Assembly (NCBI GenBank): GCA_036377415.1
Contig: DASUYK010000039.1
Span: forward strand, 1-64,000
DNA: 64,000 nucleotides
Origin: DASUPK01 sp036377415
Lineage (GTDB): Bacteria > Actinomycetota > Thermoleophilia > Solirubrobacterales > 70-9
Direction of reading: 5' to 3'
Shown here piece by piece: positions 39,651 through 48,100 of this stretch. Numbering within the stretch: the stretch's first letter is position 1; every line of letters begins with the position of its first letter. The notes beneath the pieces are model-generated. The model did not search any database, was not told the origin of the DNA, and worked only from the letters and a program-made list of their open reading frames with translations. Both the position numbers and the translations under genes were made by a program.

Positions 39651-41111
39651 ATGACAACGCAACGGGACTACACGGAACGACGGTGGCTCGCACTGGCGCT
39701 GCTCTGCATGGCACAGTTCGTGGTCGTTCTCGACGCCTCGATCGTCAACGTCGCGCTCCCCTCGATCGGCGAGGGGCTCGCGTTCTCGGAGGAGAGCCTT
39801 CCCTGGGTGGTGAATGCCTACGTGCTCACCTTCGGCGGGTTCCTCCTGCTCGGCGGCCGGATGGCGGATCTAATCGGACGCCGCCGCGTCTTCATGGCGG
39901 GCCTGGCGCTGGTTGCGGTCGCCTCGCTGTTCGCCGGCTTCGCCGAGAACCAGGGGCAGCTGATCGCGGCGAGGGCCGCTCAGGGCCTCGGCGCGGCGAT
40001 CATCTCGCCCTCGGCTCTCTCGATCGTCACGACCCTCTTCAAGGACGGTGCCGAGCGGAACAAGGCGCTCGGTGCGTGGGGAGCGGTCGCGGGTTCCGGC
40101 GGCGCGGTCGGGGTTCTGCTCGGCGGCGTTCTCACCGATGGCCTCGGCTGGGAGTGGGTCCTGTGGGTGAACGTGCCGGTCGCCTTGATCGCGCTCGCCC
40201 TCACCCCCGGGCTGATTCCGGAGAGCCGCTCGGAGTCGGCGACCCGGCACTTCGATGCGGCCGGCGCGGTCACCGTCACCGCGGGTCTCTCGGTCCTGGT
40301 CTACGCACTGCTCGACGCGAGCAGCGCGGGCTGGGGATCGACCCAGACCATCGGTCTGCTCACCGTGGCCACCGCTCTGATCGCGTCGTTCGTGGTGATC
40401 GAGAAGCGCTCGAAGGCGCCACTCGTCCCGTTCCGGATCTTCCGGATCCGGACGCTGACGGGAGCCAACGTGGTCGGGCTCCTGCTCGGAGCGGGATTGC
40501 TCTCGATGTTCTTCTTCATCACCCTCTACATGCAGCAGGTGCTCGGCTTCAGCGCGATCGAGGCCGGACTCGCCTACCTGCCCCTGTCCATCGCGATCAT
40601 CGCCTCGGCGGCGATCGGCGGGCAGCTGGTCACCCGCATCGGCTTCAAGCCGATCCTGGCCACGGGGATGCTGTCCATGGCCCTGGGCCTCGCGTGGTTC
40701 AGCCAGGTCGAGGCCGATGGCAGCTTCATCTCCGACATCCTCGGACCGTCGCTGCTGGCCGCGGTCGGCCTCGGGTTCGGGTTCGTCACCTCGACGATCG
40801 CCGCCACCACCGGCGTCGATGGCCGGGAGCAGGGGCTTGCGAGCGGGCTGATCAACACCTCGCAGCAGATCGGTGGGGCGCTCGGCCTCGCCGTTCTGTC
40901 GACGATCGCGACCTCGCGCGCCGATGACGCGCTCGCGAGCGGCGGCGCGAGCCTCCCGGATGCCCTCACCGAGGGGTTCCAGGCCGCTTTCCTGGGCGGC
41001 GCCGTGATCGGGCTCCTGGGCTTCGTCGCGACCCTGATCCTGATCCGGAACCGCGACAGCCGGGACCACGTCGAGATGTCGAGGGCCGAGGCGGAGGCGG
41101 CCCCCGCCTGA
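39651..41111 (+). CDS. MFS drug transporter, DHA2 (14-TMS) type
   Basis: The 486-residue protein has about 14 membrane spans. Landmarks of the DHA2/EmrB-QacA type are VVLDASIVNVALPSI in TM1, GGRMADLIGRRRVFMAG in loop 2-3 (G-x-x-x-D-x-x-G-R-R), and the motif-C-like GSGGAVGVLLGGVLTD. It exports drugs or toxic compounds by proton antiport. ATG 39651 is preceded by AAAAGGAG; a long upstream frame overlaps the TetR gene and is noise. Regulation by the divergent TetR is indicated by two operators. Confidence 0.93.
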   Translation: MTTQRDYTERRWLALALLCMAQFVVVLDASIVNVALPSIGEGLAFSEESLPWVVNAYVLTFGGFLLLGGRMADLIGRRRVFMAGLALVAVASLFAGFAENQGQLIAARAAQGLGAAIISPSALSIVTTLFKDGAERNKALGAWGAVAGSGGAVGVLLGGVLTDGLGWEWVLWVNVPVALIALALTPGLIPESRSESATRHFDAAGAVTVTAGLSVLVYALLDASSAGWGSTQTIGLLTVATALIASFVVIEKRSKAPLVPFRIFRIRTLTGANVVGLLLGAGLLSMFFFITLYMQQVLGFSAIEAGLAYLPLSIAIIASAAIGGQLVTRIGFKPILATGMLSMALGLAWFSQVEADGSFISDILGPSLLAAVGLGFGFVTSTIAATTGVDGREQGLASGLINTSQQIGGALGLAVLSTIATSRADDALASGGASLPDALTEGFQAAFLGGAVIGLLGFVATLILIRNRDSRDHVEMSRAEAEAAPA

Positions 41112-41137
41112 GCGACTGCGACTGGTGGCATAGCGAT

Positions 41138-41683
41138 CTAAGCGGCGGATGGCGGCGGTGGCGGGTGCCCGGGCGGCGTGCGGTCGCGGCGCAGCCCGGG
41201 CGACCGCACCAGCCTGACCGGCTGGAGGGCGGAGCCGGGCTCGACATAGAAGCGGACGCCGTCGCGCTCCTCGATCGCCGATACCGCTCCGTCGCGCCCG
41301 CGCCAGTCGAGGGCGGCGCCCAGGGCGAATCCCGTTCCGATCGCGGCCACCCCCGGGAAGACGAATCCGAGACCGCCGGCCACGAGGGCGAAGACCCCGA
41401 CCGGCCAGAGGCGGGCGAGAGCGGCCAGGGCGGGATTCTCGAGCGAGGGGAGGGCCGCGGCGGTTCGGGCCTCGGCCAGCAGCGGCTGCATCGCCGAGCG
41501 GGCCCGCTCGGGCCGGCCCAGGATCATCCCGCCGACCGCGGCGATGATCCACCAGGCGCCGGCGACGAGGAGCGTCAGATCGTCGTCCGCGCCGGTCGCG
41601 GCGATCACCGTCACGGCTGCGAGCACGGTGGCGGCGCCCCCGGCGAGCAGCACCGTCGTCCGCAGCAGGTCGCAGAAGGCCAT
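41138..41683 (-). CDS. Hypothetical membrane protein
   Basis: The 181 residues contain four likely membrane spans (about 10-30, 36-54, 90-108 and 110-128), then a soluble tail with ERDGVRFYVEPGSALQP. I do not recognise a family. The C-terminus ends in a Pro run (GHPPPPPSAA). It follows otsB by 9 nt on the same strand and is probably cotranscribed. It is convergent with the MFS gene. Confidence 0.75.
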   Translation of the reverse strand: MAFCDLLRTTVLLAGGAATVLAAVTVIAATGADDDLTLLVAGAWWIIAAVGGMILGRPERARSAMQPLLAEARTAAALPSLENPALAALARLWPVGVFALVAGGLGFVFPGVAAIGTGFALGAALDWRGRDGAVSAIEERDGVRFYVEPGSALQPVRLVRSPGLRRDRTPPGHPPPPPSAA

Positions 41684-41692
41684 CGAGGTGGC

Positions 41693-42520
41693 CTAGTCCA
41701 CCGCGAGCGCCTCGAGGACGGCGACGAAGCCGTCGGGCCCGGCGACCGCGACGTCGGCCTCGCGGGCGACCTCCGGCGGCGACTCCTCCGAGGTCACCCC
41801 GACGCAGACCGCGGTTGACAGCTTTCCGTCAGCCTTGAGCGTCCGCAGCGCCGTGAACGCGTCGACGTCCGTCCGGTCGTCGCCTGCGTAGAGGGCCGCG
41901 TCGACCGGTCGGACCGGAACGAGCGCGGCGACCGCGATTCCCTTGTTGATCGGGACGTTGGGACGGACCTCGAGCACCTTGCGTCCGTGGTGGGTGACCA
42001 GCCCCTGTGACTCGGCCTCGCTCGCGATCTCGCGGGCGAACGACTCCGCCGCGCCCTCATCGGGGGCGCCGCGCCAGTGGAGGGCGACGATCGCTCCCTT
42101 GTCCTCGGTTCGGATCCCGACCCGCTCCAGCTCGCCGCGGTCGAGCCCCTCGACGAACCGGGGGGCGTCGCCCCCATGCCGGTCGAGCGACGGATCCGGC
42201 CGCGCCTCCTCCTCACCGGGGAGGAGAAGCTCGTAGCCGTGGTTCCCGGAGTACGCGACCCCGTCGACGCCGACCACCCGCCTTGCGTCGAGTGCGCGCC
42301 GCCCGCTCAGGCAGCCGACCAGTCCGTAGCGCTCCGAGAGCGCTCGGAGCAGGCCGCGGGTTCGCTCCGGGACCGCTGCCTTCTTCGGGTCGAGCACGAT
42401 CGGTGCGATCGTCCCGTCGACATCGGTGAGGATCGCCGACCGGCCGGGCTCCTCGCGCAACGGCGCGAGCAGCTCCCCGAGGTCGCGCGAGGGCTTCTCC
42501 TCCTGGGCCGGGCCGTTCAT
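41693..42520 (-). CDS. otsB: Trehalose-6-phosphate phosphatase
   Basis: OtsB removes phosphate from trehalose-6-phosphate. The 275 residues include the HAD nucleophile motif AILTDVDGTIAPIV, GLVGCLSGRRALDAR, the substrate-site YSGNHGYELL, EVRPNVPINKGIAV with the conserved Lys, and LYAGDDRTDVDAF. No trehalose-6-phosphate synthase (OtsA) gene is next to it, so its partner is elsewhere. A GATACT box lies 8 nt before ATG, overlapping the -10 box of the divergent TauE half-gene. Confidence 0.93.
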   Translation of the reverse strand: MNGPAQEEKPSRDLGELLAPLREEPGRSAILTDVDGTIAPIVLDPKKAAVPERTRGLLRALSERYGLVGCLSGRRALDARRVVGVDGVAYSGNHGYELLLPGEEEARPDPSLDRHGGDAPRFVEGLDRGELERVGIRTEDKGAIVALHWRGAPDEGAAESFAREIASEAESQGLVTHHGRKVLEVRPNVPINKGIAVAALVPVRPVDAALYAGDDRTDVDAFTALRTLKADGKLSTAVCVGVTSEESPPEVAREADVAVAGPDGFVAVLEALAVD

Positions 42521-42527
42521 CGCGCAC

Positions 42528-42533
42528 TAGTAT
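42528..42533 (+). promoter_or_regulatory. -10 box of the split TauE operon
   Basis: TAGTAT, 8 nt before ATG 42542. Confidence 0.5.
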
Positions 42534-42534
42534 C
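42529..42534 (-). promoter_or_regulatory. -10 box of otsB
   Basis: GATACT on the minus strand, 8 nt before ATG 42520, overlapping the opposing box by 5 nt. Confidence 0.45.
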
Positions 42535-42541
42535 GCCCGCC

Positions 42542-42898
42542 ATGCCACGGACCCTGAAGCTCGCGGTGGTCGGGACTGCCGCGGGCGCGTTCAGCGGCCT
42601 CCTCGGGGTGGGTGGAGGGAGCGTGATCGTGCCGCTGCTGATCATCTGGCTGGGTTACGGCGAGCGCGAGGCGACCGGGACGAGCATGATGGCGATCGTC
42701 GTGATCGCGGCCCTCGCCGTCTCGCTCCAGGCGGGCTACGGGAACGTCAATCCGGGGAATGCGGCCCTGGTGGGGATCCCCGCGGTCGTCGGCGTGGTCG
42801 CGGGGACGGCCATCCAGCAGCGCGTGCCCGAGCGAGCAATCTCGTTGGTGTTCGCCGCCCTCCTGGCCGTGATCGCGATCGAGCTGATCGTGTCATGA
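42542..42898 (+). CDS. Half-size TauE/SafE protein, N-terminal half
   Basis: The 118-residue protein is one four-helix repeat of a TauE/SafE transporter, with the entry motif FSGLLGVGGGSVIVPLL near residue 18. Full TauE proteins have two such repeats in about 250 residues. Here the second repeat is a separate gene overlapping by ATGA. The two products most likely assemble as a heterodimer. Substrate unknown. The ATG is only 21 nt from the divergent otsB ATG. Confidence 0.85.
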   Translation: MPRTLKLAVVGTAAGAFSGLLGVGGGSVIVPLLIIWLGYGEREATGTSMMAIVVIAALAVSLQAGYGNVNPGNAALVGIPAVVGVVAGTAIQQRVPERAISLVFAALLAVIAIELIVS

Positions 42899-43278
42899 GC
42901 GAGATCGCCGCGGCGATCCTCGGCTTTGCCGGCGGCCTGCTCGGCGGCCTGCTCGGTGTGGGCGGAGGGATCGTCTTCGTCCCCGCGCTCACGCTCTTCC
43001 TCGACGAGACCCAGGTGGAGGCCGAGGCGGCCTCGCTGCTCGCGATCCTCCCCGTCGCGATCGTCGCCGTCTGGAGGCAGCGGCGCTACGGGAACGTCCG
43101 GATCCGCGAGGGTCTCATGATCGGGGCGCTGTCTCCGGCGGGGGTGGCGGTCGGAGTGGTCGTCGCGAACGAGGTCTCCCAGCGGGCGCTCGAGCTGATC
43201 TTCGCCGGGCTCGCGCTCCTGATCGCCGCTCAGCTGGCGCATCGGGGGCTGCGCGCGGCGGATCGGTCCCCCGGCTAA
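42895..43278 (+). CDS. Half-size TauE/SafE protein, C-terminal half
   Basis: The 127-residue protein is again one four-helix repeat, with GGLLGGLLGVGGGIVFVPAL near residue 14. It starts in an ATGA overlap with the first half, the usual arrangement for subunits made in equal amounts. It has its own Met and N-terminal helix, so this looks like real division rather than a sequencing frameshift, though a single-base error cannot be excluded from the sequence alone. Confidence 0.85.
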   Translation: MSEIAAAILGFAGGLLGGLLGVGGGIVFVPALTLFLDETQVEAEAASLLAILPVAIVAVWRQRRYGNVRIREGLMIGALSPAGVAVGVVVANEVSQRALELIFAGLALLIAAQLAHRGLRAADRSPG

Positions 43279-43294
43279 GCCGGCCGGTGGGGCG

Positions 43295-44179
43295 CTACAG
43301 GCCGTGCTCGAGCGCGCCCTTGACGCCGGCGTCGAGGGCGTTCAGCCGATGGAGGGCAAGCGCCTCGGGGGTGCCGAAGCCCCGTCCGCCGGCCTGGCGG
43401 CCGCCGTCGGTGCCGTGGTGGGAGAGGATGCAGTGAAGGAGGGCGGCGCGCCGCACGGACGGCAGCTCGCCGGCAGCGGCGCCGACGATCTCCGCCCCGA
43501 GGGCGAGGTGTCCGAGCAACCGCCCCTCCTCGGTGATCCCGAACTCGGCGCCGTAGCTGAACTCGCGCACCTTCCCGACGTCGTGTAGGAGCGCGGCGGC
43601 CATCAGCAGGTCCGAGTCGAGGCGGGGATGTAGCTGGCAGGTCTCGCCGACGAGCGTCCCAACCGCGACCGTGTGCTCCAGGAGGCCGCCGACGTAGGCG
43701 TGGTGCCCCGCGCGCGTGCAGGGTGCCCGGCGGAAGCCGGACGCGACCGGCTCGCCGAACAGGACCCGTTCGACCACCGCCCGCAGGGGCACATCGTGCA
43801 CCTCCCGGGTCAGGTGCTCGAGGAAGCCCTCGAGCTCCTCGGAGTCCCGATAGGCGGTTGGGAGGAACCCCGTTGGATCGAGCTCGTCCTCCGAGACCGC
43901 CTGGATGTCCTCGACCTCGGCCACGAGCTCGCCGCGGAACCGTTCCACCCGGCCCGAGACGCGGATCGCCTCCCCGCGCTCGAACCGAGCCGCGAGGCGG
44001 TCGACGTCCCGGAAGGCGCGCGCCGTGATCGAGCCGGTTCGATCCCGGAGCTCCAGCGACAGATAGATCGACCCGTTCCGCGCCGAGAGGCGATCCTTCC
44101 GCACGCACGCGTAGATCCCGCTGAACCGCCGCCCGGGCGCCAGTTCGGCGATCGTTGGAGCTGTCGTCGCGGTCTCCAT
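43295..44179 (-). CDS. 3'-5' exoribonuclease YhaM-like (OB fold + HD domain)
   Basis: The 294 residues have an N-terminal OB fold (RRFSGIYACVRKDRLSARNG, LRDRTGSITARAF) and a C-terminal HD domain with metal ligands HHAYVGGLLEHTVAVG, LLHDVGKVREF and HCILSHHG. This is the YhaM architecture, a 3'-5' exonuclease acting on RNA and some DNA. The OB fold at the N-terminus binds the nucleic acid. ATG 44179 starts 10 residues before the OB fold; the longer frame upstream is noise over the PAC2 gene. Confidence 0.9.
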   Translation of the reverse strand: METATTAPTIAELAPGRRFSGIYACVRKDRLSARNGSIYLSLELRDRTGSITARAFRDVDRLAARFERGEAIRVSGRVERFRGELVAEVEDIQAVSEDELDPTGFLPTAYRDSEELEGFLEHLTREVHDVPLRAVVERVLFGEPVASGFRRAPCTRAGHHAYVGGLLEHTVAVGTLVGETCQLHPRLDSDLLMAAALLHDVGKVREFSYGAEFGITEEGRLLGHLALGAEIVGAAAGELPSVRRAALLHCILSHHGTDGGRQAGGRGFGTPEALALHRLNALDAGVKGALEHGL

Positions 44180-44248
44180 GCCCTGATGTTCGCGGCATCG
44201 GCGGACGCCGCGAAACCCCCCCTGGCCACCCTTGTCGAGCCAAGGCGC

Positions 44249-44254
44249 TAGTCT
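44249..44254 (+). promoter_or_regulatory. -10 box of the PAC2 gene
   Basis: TAGTCT, 6 nt before ATG 44261. Confidence 0.5.
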
Positions 44255-44260
44255 CGGCTG

Positions 44261-45124
44261 ATGGACGCGCTCGCCTGGGAGGCCGAGCCTCCGCAGCTTC
44301 GGTCCCCTGTCCTCGTCTGTGCCTTCGCGGGGTGGAACGACGCTGCGGGGTCGGCCACCACCGCCCTGACCACGGCGGCGGAGTCGCTCGACGCCGAGGT
44401 GTTCGCGCAGATCGACCCCGAGGAGTTCTTCGACTTCCAGGCCAACCGGCCGACGATCAGGCTGAACGAGGGGCAGACACGGGAGATCGAGTGGCCCGGC
44501 AACGTCCTGCTTGCCGCGACCCCGCGCGGAGCGGAGCGCGACCTGATCCTGCTGGCGGGCACGGAGCCGAACCTGCGCTGGCGCACGTTCTCGGACGGGA
44601 TCGCCGAGGTTGCGGAGCAACTGGGCGTGGAGATGGTCGTCACACTCGGGGCACTGATCGCCGACGTCGCCCACACGCTTCCGGTGCCGATCACCGGTCT
44701 CGCCTCCGACGAGGCGCTGGTCGAGCGCCTGGACCTCACCCGCTCCACCTACGAGGGACCCACCGGCGTCGTCGGCGTCCTCCACGACTCCTGTCGTCGC
44801 CGGGGAATCCCCTCGGCGAGCCTCTGGGCCGCCGTCCCTCACTACGTGGCCGCGGTCCCCAACCCGAAGGCGGCCCTGGCGCTGCTTCGCAGGCTCGAGG
44901 GCTTGGTCGGCGTCGCCGTCGAGGCATCCGGCCTCGAGGAGGAATCGGAATCCTACGAGAGCCAGGTGAGCCGCGCGGTGGCCGCCAACCCGGAGATCGA
45001 GGAGCTGGTGAAGCGGCTCGAAGAGGAGCAGGCCGACCGGCTCGACGTTACCGAGGACGTTCCCTCCGGCGAGGCGCTGGCGCGGGACTTCGAGCGCTAC
45101 CTGCGCCAGCAGGGGAACGGTTAG
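44261..45124 (+). CDS. PAC2 family protein
   Basis: The 287 residues match the PAC2 (proteasome assembly chaperone 2-like) family: VLVCAFAGWNDAAGSATTAL near residue 18, AQIDPEEFFDFQANRP, GALIADVAHTLPVPITG, and SLWAAVPHYVAAVPNPKAAL. Actinobacterial members occur with or without a proteasome and their role is not firmly established; an ATP-grasp/acyl-CoA-binding or assembly role is proposed for relatives. The C-terminal 50 residues are acidic helices. No proteasome subunit gene is in this window. Confidence 0.88.
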   Translation: MDALAWEAEPPQLRSPVLVCAFAGWNDAAGSATTALTTAAESLDAEVFAQIDPEEFFDFQANRPTIRLNEGQTREIEWPGNVLLAATPRGAERDLILLAGTEPNLRWRTFSDGIAEVAEQLGVEMVVTLGALIADVAHTLPVPITGLASDEALVERLDLTRSTYEGPTGVVGVLHDSCRRRGIPSASLWAAVPHYVAAVPNPKAALALLRRLEGLVGVAVEASGLEEESESYESQVSRAVAANPEIEELVKRLEEEQADRLDVTEDVPSGEALARDFERYLRQQGNG

Positions 45125-45140
45125 CGAACTCAGCGCCCCA

Positions 45141-45160
45141 GCGCTCGCGATCGCGAGCGC
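45141..45160. terminator. Perfect 20-bp palindrome between convergent genes
   Basis: Self-complementary over all 20 nt, centred on GCGATCGC. It lies in the 53-nt gap between the PAC2 stop and the AdnA-like stop and could act as a bidirectional terminator. There is no T-tract. Confidence 0.45.
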
Positions 45161-45177
45161 CAGGTGGACGCAGGCGC

Positions 45178-48100
45178 TCATGCCTCGGATGCGGGACAGA
45201 TCAGTCTGAAGTCGCACCAGGAGCAGATCTCGGGGGATGGGCGTGGCTCGAAGTCCTGCCCGAGGATCCCCTCGCCGACCTCGAGGACGACGCCCTCGAC
45301 CCGCTCGAGGTCATCGGGCGATCCACCCACCGCGACCTTCTCGTCGGCGAGGACGTACCAGTAGGTCCCCGCGGCTCCCTCCAGCCGCCAGGCCTCCCTG
45401 GCGGCGAGCCTGTAGATCGCGAGCTGGACGTCGGACTCGAGCTCGCGCTGCGGCTTCGGGTCGCCCGTCTTGTAGTCGATCAGCTCGTAGCCGCCGCCGG
45501 GCAACTGGTCAACGCGGTCGACCCGGCCGCGGAGGTGATGCGGTCCAATCCGGAAGTCGAACTTGCGCTCCACCCAGCGGGGGCGGGCGCCACTCGACAC
45601 CTCCCTCGCGTGGTAGCGGCGCAGCGCCTCGATCGCCTTCTCGCGGAACTGGAGCTCGTCGTCGGACTCCCCGAACCCCGACCGTCGCCAGGCCGCCGCG
45701 AACAGCGCCATCAGCCTGTCCAGGCTCCCGGCGTCCGCTTCGCCGGTGGATCCGGCGGCGGTGTTTGTGGCCGCCGTTGATGAGTGGAAGCGCTCGAGCA
45801 CCTGGTGGATCACGATCCCGAAGCGCTGGTTGATCGTCGTCTCCTGGGGAATCCCGAAGACGCGCGCGAACTTGTACTTGAGCGGGCAGGTCCGGTAGAG
45901 GTCGATGTCGGTTGCGGACAGCGCGAGGCCCTCGCCTCGGCGGGGTAGGAAGGCCTCGAGCGAGGGCTCGTCACGCAGCTCGATCAGCTCACGGCGGCGC
46001 TTCGCCGCCCCCTCCTCGTCGAGGAGGTACGCGTCGAGGCCGGAGTCGGCGAGCGCGGCGCGCTGCTCCGGGGAGATCGCGTTGTCGAGCAGGTCGTTGA
46101 TCGCCGCCAGCGCGTCGGCGACCGGCTCCTCGCTCGATCCCTGGAGGAGGCCGGCCAGCTTTACCAGCTCGAGGAAGCGCGCCACCGCACGGGTGACGTC
46201 GACGTAGGTGTCGAGCCGGGGTTCGCGGAGCTTTCCTCCCGCCCGCCAGGCCTCCTCGAGGACCTCGTCCTGGATCATCCGATAGGTCGCCTGAAGGCCC
46301 TCGGCGGGCCCGAACAGCTCCTCGGCGTGCTCCTGCTCGCCCGCGTCGAGGACGGCGCGGGCGTCTTCGTAGAAGGGGGAGGGGCGGACGCTCCCTGACT
46401 CGGTCGCGGCGGGCCTCGAGAGGACGAGCTCGTCGGTCGCCCGGGTCATCGCGACGTAGAGCAGCCTTCTCGCCGCGTCCTCGTGCGAGGGATGATCGCC
46501 GGCGAGCTCGGCGGGGACCATCGGCATCCCCGCCGGCTTCGCTCCCGGGATAGCCCCCGCATGCATTCCGACCACGTACACGCGCGAGAGCTCGAGCCCC
46601 TTCAGGCTCTCGAGCGGCATCACCCGAACGGCGGCCGCCATCGGATCGCTCGGCTCCTCGACCGGCGCGACGCCAGCCTCGGACACGGCGACCAGATAGC
46701 GGACGAAGTCGCGGTTTGAGCCGGTCGGCTCGCGCCGGACCCAGTCCGCGGCGAGCTCGCCCAGCCGGGAGAGGTTCCGGAGGCGCTCGGCCGCCTCCGG
46801 ATGCGCGGCGAAGAGGCGGTGCCGGCGAAAGCCGATTCGCTCGATCAGCCGGCGCACGAACACGTCGGCCCGCATCTCGCCCATCGCCCGGGCGGCGGCA
46901 CGATGAAGGGAGAGGAAGCCGCGGATTCGATCCCGGGCCTCCGGCGGGATCTGGGGGCTCTCGAGGGATGCCTCGAGAGCCGAGACCATGTCGAGCTTGC
47001 GCCGCCGCGCGATCGTCGTGCAGCGCGCCAGGTCCACCGAGCGGAGCTCGACCGGGGGTCGGCTCAGCGCCCTGACCGCTGCCGCCGCGTCGGTGGGATC
47101 CGCGAGCAGGCGCAGCCACGCGATCACGTCGCGGATCTCCGGGCGCTGGAAGAAGGCCCCCGGCCCGGTCAGCCGGTAGGGGACCCGGCGCTCCTCGAGG
47201 GCCGCGGCGATTGCCCGGGCGCGCCCGTCGCCTCGAGGTACCGCGACGCAGATCTCCTCCATCCGCACCTCACCGGCGGCGAGAGCGCTCTCGATGTCGC
47301 GGGCGACCGCCTGGGCCTCGGCGCGCTCGTTGGCTCCTCGCCAGAAGCGGACGCGCGTCGGCGGGCCCGCGGCGCGACGAGCCGGCGCGGCGCCCCGCTC
47401 GGCGCGGCCGACCACCGCGTGCGCGGCATCGAGAAGATCGCCGCCGTACCGCCAGGCGGGCTCGAGCGCGAGCTCCGCCGCCCCGAGTGCCTTACGCGCC
47501 CAGCGGGACGCGGAGCCGCACTGCGCGCGCGCCTGCTCGTCGTCGCAGGACACGACCGCGGTTCTGGCGCCCTTCGCGATCGCCTCGATCAGGGACCGCT
47601 CGGCGGGGCAGGCGTCCTCCGCCTCGTCGACGATCAGGTGCGGGAATCGCTCGGAGATCGCCGCCCCCAGCGCCGGCCGCTCCCCGAGCAGCCTGGTGAG
47701 CTCGAGAACAGCCTCGCCGTTGTCGATCGCCCCGGCTGAACGCAGCATCGAGTCGTGGAGCTCGTAGATCTCCGCGAACTCCCGCTCCCGAGCGGCCGCA
47801 TCTCGCTCGGACCCGCTCTCGCCCGTGGCGCGCTCAGACCACTCCCGAAAACGCTGCGCCGTGACGCCCGCGGACTTCAGCGCGTCGATTCGATCGACGA
47901 TCCGGGCGAGCAGGCCGGCCGGGTTCCCCCGGATCTCGTGGCGGCGGAGTGGAAGCTCGTCGACCCGCTCGAGGAGCATCGCGAGCCGCTCGGCCGGACT
48001 GAGGGACTCGCAGAACGGGTCGAGCCCGGCCTCGATCGCATGCTCCCGAAGGAGCCGAACCGCCGCCAGCGGGTGCCGGTGGACGACGAGCTCCTCGAAG

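Noticed and set aside
45141..45160. Cyanobacterial-type HIP1 octamer (GCGATCGC) as a genome signature
   Set aside because: It occurs inside a 20-bp palindrome between convergent genes, where a terminator explains it. One copy is not evidence for a HIP1-like system in a high-GC genome.
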